33,667 nt of DNA, taken from the NCBI GenBank assembly GCA_003216975.1, contig QCHY01000019.1, positions 1 to 33,667 of the forward strand, read 5' to 3'. Under the pieces are notes generated by a model, which saw only the letters and a list, made by a program, of their open reading frames with translations, ran no database searches and was not told the origin of the DNA. Origin of the DNA: Prochlorococcus sp. AG-402-I20 (GTDB lineage Bacteria > Cyanobacteriota > Cyanobacteriia > PCC-6307 > Cyanobiaceae). Shown here one piece after another: positions 10,537 through 16,992 of the stretch. Position numbers and translations under genes: made by a program. Numbering within the stretch: the stretch's first letter is position 1; every line of letters begins with the position of its first letter.

Positions 10537-11430
10537 ATGGCTTTAATACTTCCTCGTAGTTATCATAAAATTTCATCAATTGAAAAAAATCATATCTCTT
10601 GGATTGAACCTGAATTAGCAGAAAGACAGGATATTAGACCTCTAAGGATTGGGATATTAAATATTATGCCTTTGGGAAAACAATATGAATTTAATTTATT
10701 GCACCCGTTAGGACTTTCTCCTCTACAAATAGAACCTATATGGATAAGATTAAAATCCCATTCATATAGAACTTGGGATCTAGAACATCTAAAAAACTTA
10801 TATGTTCATTGGGATGAAGCAATGTCTCCAACTCCTCTAGATGGATTGATTATTACTGGAGCACCTGTGGAGCATCTCCCGTTTGAAGAAGTTAATTATT
10901 GGAAAGAGTTAGTAACTCTAATTGAGGAAGCGAAATTAAAATGTGCAAGTACTTTAGGATTATGTTGGGCTGGTTTTGCAATGGCATATATGGCTGGAGT
11001 TGAAAAAAATAATTTCAATAAAAAACTTTTTGGTGTATATCCAATGAGGAGTCTTGTCCCTGGTCATTCTTTAATGGGAACGCAAGATGATGAGTTCCTT
11101 TGTCCACAAAGTAGGCATGCTGGTTTGCCTGATATTGAAATGGAAAACGCTGAACGAAAAGGTAAGCTAAGATTATTGGCCCATGGTGAAAAAGTAGGTT
11201 ATACAATTTTTGAAACACCTGATCAAAGGCAATTAATGCATTTAGGACATCCCGAATATAATGTTGATCGATTGAAATCTGAGATGGAAAGAGATAATAA
11301 AAGAGGTGACGTACCTCCTCCAGAAAATTTTGATTTGTGCAAATCAAATACTTCATGGCGATCACATAGAAACTTATTATTTCAACAATGGTTGTGGTTC
11401 TGTTATCAACGCGTAAGCCTAAGTGTTTAA
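10537..11430 (+). CDS. metA: Homoserine O-acetyltransferase (MetA family)
   Basis: The 297-residue protein is of the class-I-glutamine-amidotransferase-like MetA family. It has nucleophile Cys143 in LGLCWAGFAMAY and a His238-Pro-Glu240 pair in HLGHPEYN. Family members use either succinyl- or acetyl-CoA. Structural work on Bacillus MetA linked acetyl-CoA use to a Glu in the GAPVE motif, where E. coli has Gly. Here the motif reads ITGAPVEHLPFEEV, with the Glu at residue 112, so acetylation is predicted. That fits the adjacent MetY, which uses O-acetylhomoserine. The gene is 22 bp downstream of metY and ends 45 bp before the convergent FAD oxidase. Confidence 0.95.
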   Translation: MALILPRSYHKISSIEKNHISWIEPELAERQDIRPLRIGILNIMPLGKQYEFNLLHPLGLSPLQIEPIWIRLKSHSYRTWDLEHLKNLYVHWDEAMSPTPLDGLIITGAPVEHLPFEEVNYWKELVTLIEEAKLKCASTLGLCWAGFAMAYMAGVEKNNFNKKLFGVYPMRSLVPGHSLMGTQDDEFLCPQSRHAGLPDIEMENAERKGKLRLLAHGEKVGYTIFETPDQRQLMHLGHPEYNVDRLKSEMERDNKRGDVPPPENFDLCKSNTSWRSHRNLLFQQWLWFCYQRVSLSV

Positions 11431-11475
11431 TTTCTTAGATTTATCAGGACTTAGATTTTCTTGTAAAATTTTTGA

Positions 11476-12741
11476 CTATTTTAATGGGGGCATTATATTT
11501 CTTGGATCATGAATGGCTTTGATTTCTTGTAATTTTGGAAGCCAATCTTTGAATGCTGATGATAATTCTTTTTCATGCCACTCCAAATGTGGGTGTATTT
11601 GCGCAAGATGCACGCCAGGGCATATAAATTCAAGATTATTCCAACACTCCTTCATCCATTCGAGGGATCTTTTTCTTTTGGATTGATCGTAGGCTTCCCA
11701 AGCTCCATTAATCCACGGTTTCCAGATCGCATCTCGATGAATAAATGAAGTATCAAGATCATTTAAATGTGTTAAACCTCCTAGTTGCTGAGAAGCTATG
11801 TAGCAACTTTTGTTAGGTCTTTTATTAATTAATTCTTTGAGTATTTTTAATACTTTTGGATTTTTCCCTTGCCAAGCAGGACCCAGTAAACCAAGTACTT
11901 CGGAATGGTTTGAATGACTATTGTTATTATTTCCTAAGCTTAAGTTTGGTAAAGAGTTCATATCGGAAAATTTATTAATAACTCTATTTCGCAAGAAGGG
12001 TAATTTATCTAATAAATTAATTAAAAATGGCTCATCATTGGTATTGGTAACTTCACCTATTGCATGAGCAAAGATGTCTTCTCCATATATCCATTGAAAA
12101 CTAAGTGAGTTAGGCCAACTTTCTGCTTGATTAATACATTCAGATAGCTGAGAAAATGAAAGATTTGCTGTCCAACTTAATAATGGTCTTAATGGTTGAG
12201 TCTTTAACTTTAATTTTGTGATTATGCCAAGGAATATAGCTGCTCCACAAAGGGCTTTCCATTCAGAAGTTGATTCTTTTTTTGTATTTGGTCTTAATAA
12301 ATGAAAGTCTTCTCCATTTCCCCAAAAACCTTTAATCTCAATGATTTGATCTATCGCTAATCCCCTGCTTCTACTGAGTGGACTTATTCCACCGGTCAAG
12401 ATGTATCCCATTCCTGTCTTCCCGGACAAACCAATTGGAAAACTTCTTTTATGTTTTTTTAAGAAAGAGGATAACTCTCCCATGGTTACCCCAGCCTCAA
12501 TTTCTACATACTTTTTTTCTAAATCAAAATATAAATTTTGGTAGTTTTTTCTTAGGTTTAAAATCCAATGATTATTTGCGGCGGCTCTGCTTGTAGTTCC
12601 CCCACTAGATACTAAAAATGGTCTGGAGGTTGGTGTTGTTGATTTTAGTGATTGGAAAAATTCTGAGTTTACAACTTCAAAAACCCCAAGGACTTCACTA
12701 TCATTGGAATTTTGATTTTGTAGTGATATTGGATTTTTAAT
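11476..12741 (-). CDS. FAD-linked oxidase (PCMH-type FAD domain), probable AUU start
   Basis: From the first ATG (12483) the protein would lack half of its FAD domain. The frame, however, stays open up to a stop at 12757-12759. Read from there it supplies the missing part: RPFLVSSGGTSRAA, NLRKNYQNLYFD, then VEIEAGVTMGELSSFLKK, followed by SGKTGMGYILTGG, which is a normal type-4 FAD-binding domain. No ATG, GTG or TTG occurs in that 86-codon extension. A strong Shine-Dalgarno (AAGGAGG, 12747-12753) is followed by two ATT codons; the second (12739-12741) has 5 nt spacing and is my chosen start, giving 421 residues. The C-terminus ends with DPRNIMPPL, typical of the BBE/glycolate-oxidase superfamily. 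The substrate is unknown. A sequencing error is the main alternative. Confidence 0.75.
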   Translation of the reverse strand: MKNPISLQNQNSNDSEVLGVFEVVNSEFFQSLKSTTPTSRPFLVSSGGTTSRAAANNHWILNLRKNYQNLYFDLEKKYVEIEAGVTMGELSSFLKKHKRSFPIGLSGKTGMGYILTGGISPLSRSRGLAIDQIIEIKGFWGNGEDFHLLRPNTKKESTSEWKALCGAAIFLGIITKLKLKTQPLRPLLSWTANLSFSQLSECINQAESWPNSLSFQWIYGEDIFAHAIGEVTNTNDEPFLINLLDKLPFLRNRVINKFSDMNSLPNLSLGNNNNSHSNHSEVLGLLGPAWQGKNPKVLKILKELINKRPNKSCYIASQQLGGLTHLNDLDTSFIHRDAIWKPWINGAWEAYDQSKRKRSLEWMKECWNNLEFICPGVHLAQIHPHLEWHEKELSSAFKDWLPKLQEIKAIHDPRNIMPPLK

Positions 12742-12746
12742 AATCT

Positions 12747-12753
12747 CCTCCTT
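12747..12753 (-). promoter_or_regulatory. Strong Shine-Dalgarno before a non-canonical start
   Basis: The minus strand reads AAGGAGG, then AG, ATT, ATT. It is an unusually perfect ribosome binding site for this window, and no ATG, GTG or TTG follows it in the oxidase frame. It supports initiation at one of the two ATT codons. Confidence 0.65.
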
Positions 12754-12814
12754 TTTCTATAATGAATTTCTTAAGTTGATATTTTATAAAACTATATTCA
12801 ATTAAAGTAGATTA

Positions 12815-13843
12815 TTGGCTAAAAGCAGTTTGAATTCTTTGGCATCAATTAATTTCAAATATCCATCTAATATTGGAATCGTTTTATGCGGACATGGAAG
12901 TAGAGATTCTCAAGCAGTAGAGGAGTTTATTAATGTAGTCAACAAAATCAAATCTAGAATACCTAATATTCCAGTCGCATTCGGTTTCTTAGAATTTAAT
13001 CGACCAATAATCAGCGAGGCTTTAGATCAACTAAGAAATATGGGAGTGGAAAGAGTAATTGCTTTACCCGCTATGTTATTTGCTGCTGGTCATACTAAAA
13101 ATGATATCCCTGCTGTTTTGAATAAATACTCTGCTGAAAATGGACTTCACATTCAATATGGTAGAGAGCTTGGCCTGAATTCTTTGATGATTGGAGCAGC
13201 AGGTGCAAGAATCCAAGAGATAATTAATAGTAATCCAATATTTCCTATTTCTGAAACATTACTTGTCGTAGCAGGGAGGGGGTCATCTGATCCAGATGCT
13301 AATTCAAATGTTTGTAAGATTACAAGGATGCTTGTTGAGGGATTTGGTTTTGGATGGGGAGAAACAGTTTTTTCAGGAGTAACATTTCCCCTTGTTGATC
13401 CTGGCTTGAGACATGCTCTTAGATTAGGCTTTAAAAGAGTAATTCTCCTACCTTATTTTCTTTTCTCTGGTGTTTTAGTAAGTCGTGTTAGAGATCATTC
13501 AATTAGAGTTGCAACTGATAATCCTGATGTGCAATTTTTAAACGCAAGTTACTTATCAGATCAAGATTTAGTTATTGATACTTTTTTGGAAAGGATTCAA
13601 GAGGTATTGAATGGAGAGAATTTTATGAATTGTGCTTTATGTAAATATCGCTCTAATTTATTAGGCTTTGAAAGCGAGGTTGGGTATGAGCAGATCAGTC
13701 GCCATGATCATGTAGAAGGTTGTCTAGACATTTTTCAAGAAGATAAAGTTCATGAACACTCTCATGAACATTTTCCTTATCCACATGCAGAGCATCCTTT
13801 AGGACCTGTCACGCTTCGCTCTTTAAATAAAGGCCAAATCTAA
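12815..13843 (+). CDS. cbiX: Sirohydrochlorin cobaltochelatase, long form
   Basis: CbiX inserts cobalt into sirohydrochlorin at the start of the anaerobic corrin pathway. This 342-residue long form has two chelatase-like halves. The first carries LCGHGSRD near residue 25 and LFAAGHTKND near residue 90, with the metal-binding His residues; the second begins with VAGRGSSDPDAN. The C-terminus has MNCALC, an MxCxxC motif that in studied long CbiX proteins binds an Fe-S cluster, and a His-rich tail (HEHSHEHFPYPHAEH) likely to handle metal. The start is TTG at 12815. It is divergent from the FAD oxidase. The product pathway would feed the B12-dependent ribonucleotide reductase encoded further along. 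Confidence 0.92.
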   Translation: MAKSSLNSLASINFKYPSNIGIVLCGHGSRDSQAVEEFINVVNKIKSRIPNIPVAFGFLEFNRPIISEALDQLRNMGVERVIALPAMLFAAGHTKNDIPAVLNKYSAENGLHIQYGRELGLNSLMIGAAGARIQEIINSNPIFPISETLLVVAGRGSSDPDANSNVCKITRMLVEGFGFGWGETVFSGVTFPLVDPGLRHALRLGFKRVILLPYFLFSGVLVSRVRDHSIRVATDNPDVQFLNASYLSDQDLVIDTFLERIQEVLNGENFMNCALCKYRSNLLGFESEVGYEQISRHDHVEGCLDIFQEDKVHEHSHEHFPYPHAEHPLGPVTLRSLNKGQI

Positions 13844-14230
13844 AATAAATAGGTTTAAAATACAGAATCATTTGTCTCTTTCTTGCTTGGGACGCAAGGG
13901 ACTCGTTATTTATACATTTTTTTAATGTTTAGTTTCGGACCTTTTCCCCAAGTTGTTTCCACAACTACTGAAGAGTTTTCCACTGAAAAAAATTAAAACT
14001 CTAGTTTTCGTGGAGGACTTGTGGGATTCAGTAGAAAATTTAATAGTAATTTACACTTAGACACCTTAAGAGGATATACGATTTTTATTTATTGAGACTC
14101 TTCGAAAAGCATTGATATAAGATGAGTCTATCTACGTCTCGGTTTTTTCGTATAGCTTTTCTTTATCGTTGACGTTTCGTTGAAAATTTAAGATCCTTAT
14201 CTCATAGATATCGAACTTTTAAAAAAGGAA
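13844..14230. other. 387-bp gene-free region with nested inverted repeats
   Basis: No plausible ORF is present. A weak hairpin (13879-13886 with 13894-13901, containing two G-U pairs) lies just after cbiX and could end its transcript. Beyond it are TTTTCCACTGAA (13976-13987), matching TTCAGTAGAAAA (14027-14038) at 11 of 12 pairs and enclosing AAAAC/GTTTT (13995-14008), and TATACGA/TCGTATA (14075-14081, 14148-14154) enclosing AGACTC/GAGTCT (14095-14100, 14124-14129). The region may hold a structured leader of the DUF2811 gene or a separate RNA. Confidence 0.4.
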
Positions 14231-14500
14231 ATGGAGTTTAATCAAATTGAGACTCGCATTGATGAAATAAAAAGTGATGAGGCTAGCTGTTATGAAAATG
14301 AATTGGACGTAATGTTCATAAGTCTAGAAGCTGAGGTTCCTGAGGCTCTTTATGTAGGCATGAAGGATTTTATAAGTGGAAACAATAATTGGGATCAATC
14401 CAAGCTAATTAGCTCAGCTATCGCAAACTTTCTTTTTCAAAATGGTTCTGATGATAGGGCTGTCACTGAAAAATATTTAAATGATATTTTTAACCTTTAA
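14231..14500 (+). CDS. DUF2811-type small cyanobacterial protein
   Basis: The 89-residue protein resembles the DUF2811 family of cyanobacteria: ISLEAEVPEALYVGMKDFI, then NNWDQSKLISSAIANFLFQNG and a C-terminal LNDIF. The function is unknown; the fold is likely a small helical, ribbon-helix-helix-like unit. An N-terminal acidic extension of about 27 residues (IETRIDEIKSDE) precedes the domain. A purine-rich AAGGAA directly abuts the ATG, closer than ideal for a ribosome binding site. The 3' end overlaps the end of the convergent GMC gene by 11 bp, so the two transcripts must share antisense sequence. Confidence 0.8.
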   Translation: MEFNQIETRIDEIKSDEASCYENELDVMFISLEAEVPEALYVGMKDFISGNNNWDQSKLISSAIANFLFQNGSDDRAVTEKYLNDIFNL

Positions 14501-16133
14501 AGTCAATTATTGCCTTTTCGCAAGCCCTTTTAGTTATTGCCATCATTGTTAAGGTTGGGCTTTGCCAGGATGAAGTTGGCCAGCACGCTCCATCAACTAC
14601 TAATACATTGCTGCATTCCCATAGACGATTCCAATTATCTAAAACGCTTTTTTCTTTGTTATTGCCCATTGGTGCTCCTCCTACTTCATGTATGTAATAT
14701 CCAGGTGGTGGGGCATCGTTTTTCGTGGCGACTGATTTATTTAAAATTTGTTTAGTGAATGGAATATTTAGGATTTCACTCACTGGAATAATATTTCCAT
14801 TTCCAGAATTGATAATTAGTTCAATCATCCTTGTCATTTCTTTGACCATTCGCTTTTCATTTTCACGCCAAATTATTGATATATGTGGAATAGCGATATC
14901 AAATAGATCTGTTTCCCCTGAGAGAGAAACAGTGTTTTTATTATTCGGGAGTACTTCTCCATGTCCAATAAGGAATCCCGTTTTTGTATCTTTATATTTT
15001 TTTAGAACATCTGGCGGTTCAAATCTGTCGATTCCTCCCCAGATTCCATAGCCTCCAACAAAGTTATTTTTTGATGATCGGTCTCTGCCGATGGGGATAA
15101 AGAAGCTGCCAGCTCCTGTTAAGAGATGATTTTTATTTTCATTTGAATAATCAGTTAAATTCTTATCGATTGGGACAGTAAAAAACCTACAGGTTGATAT
15201 GTGATCCATTAAGTTCTTTCCCAATGAGTGGGATGGATCAATTAGACCATTTGAATTATTGCTTTCTTCGGAACTTAATAGAATTCTAATTGTTTGGATT
15301 GTTGATGAACATAATATTATTAATTTACTTTCTAATTCACTTCTTTCTCCATTTTTTTGATTTACTATAATTACACTTTTAGCAGACTTTCTATCCTTAC
15401 TCATTATTAATTTATCTACAATATGATCTGATAGTATCTCTACTTTGCCTAATCTATAGGCTTCTTTTAACGTGCTGCCTAAACTACTATATCTGGCCCA
15501 TTTTGCTTTGTCTTCATTGGCTCCAAAGCCTCTAGAGTGTATGAAGGGAAGATTTAATTTGTCCTTTATTTTTGAGGCGAATCTTTCTTCGCTTTCTGTG
15601 AATGGAAGTTTGCCAATATATTTACCATTAGGTAATTGATTGAGATCGTCTTTGTTTCCATATATTTTTAGAAAATTCTCTACTTCTGAATAATGTGATT
15701 CAAGATCTTTATATCTAATAGGCCATTCAAGGTCGTATTCTTTATCTTCTGAGGCTTTAAAATCTTCGTCGGCTAATCTTAAAGTTATTCCTCCCCAAGT
15801 AAGGCTCCTACCTCCAACTTGATTGCCTTGTGTCCACATGAATGGGGCATTTATTGGGTGAGTGTAAGGATTCGCTTTTTTATTCGCATACAGTAAGGGA
15901 TTTGATTTCCAGAAACCTGGATGTTGAGGTTGATTTTGATAATTTCCATTTGCAACTCCTATCAGTCTGCGAATCATATTGCAAGGCTCTGTTCCATTTG
16001 CCTGCTTAATTTCTAGTTCAGGCCCTCTTTCAATTACCAATACTCTTATGCCTGCCTTAGCCATTGTTAGAGCAGCCATCCCTCCGGTAGCACCGGAACC
16101 GATAATTATAACTTCATATGGCTTGTCAATCAT
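14490..16133 (-). CDS. GMC-family FAD-dependent oxidoreductase
   Basis: The 547-residue protein has an N-terminal FAD-binding Rossmann motif (VIIIGSGATGGMAALTMAKA, residues 8-27, with the acidic end VIERGPE). The GMC signature QGNQVGGRSLTWGGITLRL follows, and the C-terminal catalytic region has His482 in YYIHEVGGAPMG. It most resembles bacterial gluconate/sugar dehydrogenases and related cyanobacterial GMC proteins that oxidise alcohol groups. At the second catalytic position the family usually has Asn or His before Pro (as in QNPTLT); here it is Ser525 (WQSPTLTMM). There is no signal peptide, so it is probably cytoplasmic or membrane-associated. The substrate is unknown. Confidence 0.9.
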   Translation of the reverse strand: MIDKPYEVIIIGSGATGGMAALTMAKAGIRVLVIERGPELEIKQANGTEPCNMIRRLIGVANGNYQNQPQHPGFWKSNPLLYANKKANPYTHPINAPFMWTQGNQVGGRSLTWGGITLRLADEDFKASEDKEYDLEWPIRYKDLESHYSEVENFLKIYGNKDDLNQLPNGKYIGKLPFTESEERFASKIKDKLNLPFIHSRGFGANEDKAKWARYSSLGSTLKEAYRLGKVEILSDHIVDKLIMSKDRKSAKSVIIVNQKNGERSELESKLIILCSSTIQTIRILLSSEESNNSNGLIDPSHSLGKNLMDHISTCRFFTVPIDKNLTDYSNENKNHLLTGAGSFFIPIGRDRSSKNNFVGGYGIWGGIDRFEPPDVLKKYKDTKTGFLIGHGEVLPNNKNTVSLSGETDLFDIAIPHISIIWRENEKRMVKEMTRMIELIINSGNGNIIPVSEILNIPFTKQILNKSVATKNDAPPPGYYIHEVGGAPMGNNKEKSVLDNWNRLWECSNVLVVDGACWPTSSWQSPTLTMMAITKRACEKAIIDFKG

Positions 16134-16360
16134 TTCTAGGAAATTGTATTTTTTAAGTTTGGTGGATTTCGGGAAATATTTTTTATATATAAAATATATA
16201 TTAGATCATAGGGTTAATTCTATGATAGTTAGAAAATTTGATTAATTTATATCATTTTTATTTTTTCTAATAAAGTCTTTTCATTGAATATTTTTTATTA
16301 GATCAATTTGAAATCACTTATGTAATTATTAATATCAATATATTCATCTTAATAATTTTT

Positions 16361-16385
16361 AAGTAAATAAATTATTTATTTACTT
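16361..16385. repeat. 25-bp perfect palindrome
   Basis: AAGTAAATAAAT and ATTTATTTACTT form 12-bp perfect arms around a single central T. With no real loop, it fits a protein-binding operator or cruciform better than an RNA hairpin. It lies about 230 bp upstream of the GMC start and 130 bp upstream of the pentapeptide gene. Confidence 0.5.
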
Positions 16386-16485
16386 TGATTTGTTTTTTTA
16401 TGATTTAGCAGAGGTTATAGTAGTTTTTTTAAGTCTAATATAGATTAAATCCAAAATTTAACTTTTAGACCCTTTTGAATTAAAA

Positions 16486-16491
16486 TATAAT
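16486..16491 (+). promoter_or_regulatory. Candidate -10 element of the pentapeptide gene
   Basis: A perfect TATAAT lies 22 bp before the ATG at 16514. No convincing -35 is visible, and TATAAT is cheap in such AT-rich DNA. Confidence 0.3.
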
Positions 16492-16513
16492 TATTGGCAG
16501 CCATTAGAAAGTT

Positions 16514-16984
16514 ATGTTGAAACGTCTTCTTTTTTTTGTAAGCTCGGTTATATTTTTCTTTTATTCTTTGCCAGCTTATGCAGCATTGGACTATGGAAAG
16601 CAAACCTTGATAGGCGCTGATTTTTCTAACATCGATTTGAAAGGTGCGACTTTCTATTTGAGTGATCTCCAAGATGCTGATTTTTCAGGCAGTGATCTTC
16701 AAGGAGCTAGTTTTTTTGATGCAAAGCTTGAAAACGCTAATCTAAGTAATACAAATATGAGAGATGTAACAATGGATGCAGCCATCCTTAACGGTGCAAA
16801 CCTTTCAAATAGCATATTAGAAGGTGCTTTTGCTTATAATGCGAAATTTGAAAACGTTATTATTGAAGGTGCCGATTTTACTGATGTATTGATAGCGAAT
16901 GATGTTAAAAATAAGCTATGTATCATCGCAGATGGGATAAACAGTGTTACCAATAAAAAAACTAGTGAGACATTGGATTGTTAG
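16514..16984 (+). CDS. Exported pentapeptide-repeat protein (probably lumenal)
   Basis: This 156-residue protein begins with a signal peptide: MLKR, a hydrophobic core, then a probable cleavage after LPAYA. About sixteen A(D/N)LXX-type pentapeptides follow between residues 35 and 135, for example ADFSGSDLQGASFFDAKL and NGANLSNSILEGA. These would form a right-handed quadrilateral beta-helix. The tail (KLCIIADGINSV, then TLDC) has the paired Cys typical of lumenal pentapeptide proteins, suggesting a disulfide. In cyanobacteria such proteins sit in the thylakoid lumen or periplasm; their biochemical role is not known. It overlaps or nearly abuts the next gene. Confidence 0.88.
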   Translation: MLKRLLFFVSSVIFFFYSLPAYAALDYGKQTLIGADFSNIDLKGATFYLSDLQDADFSGSDLQGASFFDAKLENANLSNTNMRDVTMDAAILNGANLSNSILEGAFAYNAKFENVIIEGADFTDVLIANDVKNKLCIIADGINSVTNKKTSETLDC

Positions 16985-16992
16985 TAAACAGT

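Larger units (their letters stand above)
16134..16513. other. 380-bp gene-free divergent region
   Basis: This very AT-rich stretch separates the GMC gene (minus) from the pentapeptide gene (plus). It holds an ATCATAG/CTATGAT hairpin (16205-16211, 16220-16226), a perfect 25-bp palindrome (16361-16385) and a candidate -10 before the pentapeptide gene. I see no credible ORF. Confidence 0.5.

Noticed and set aside
11015-11365. 116-residue ORF antisense to metA
   Set aside because: It lies wholly within the conserved metA coding region and has no recognisable motif.
12378-12596. 72-residue plus-strand ORF near the FAD oxidase start, considered as a real gene
   Set aside because: It is antisense to the FAD-binding domain and its protein composition is unconvincing.
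13942-13984. Replication origin call from DnaA-box-like sequences
   Set aside because: Every box has a mismatch, no dnaA or dnaN gene is nearby, and no AT-rich unwinding pattern stands out from the background.
16445-16672. 75-residue minus-strand ORF over the pentapeptide gene start
   Set aside because: It is antisense to a well-supported signal peptide and its composition looks like a shadow frame.
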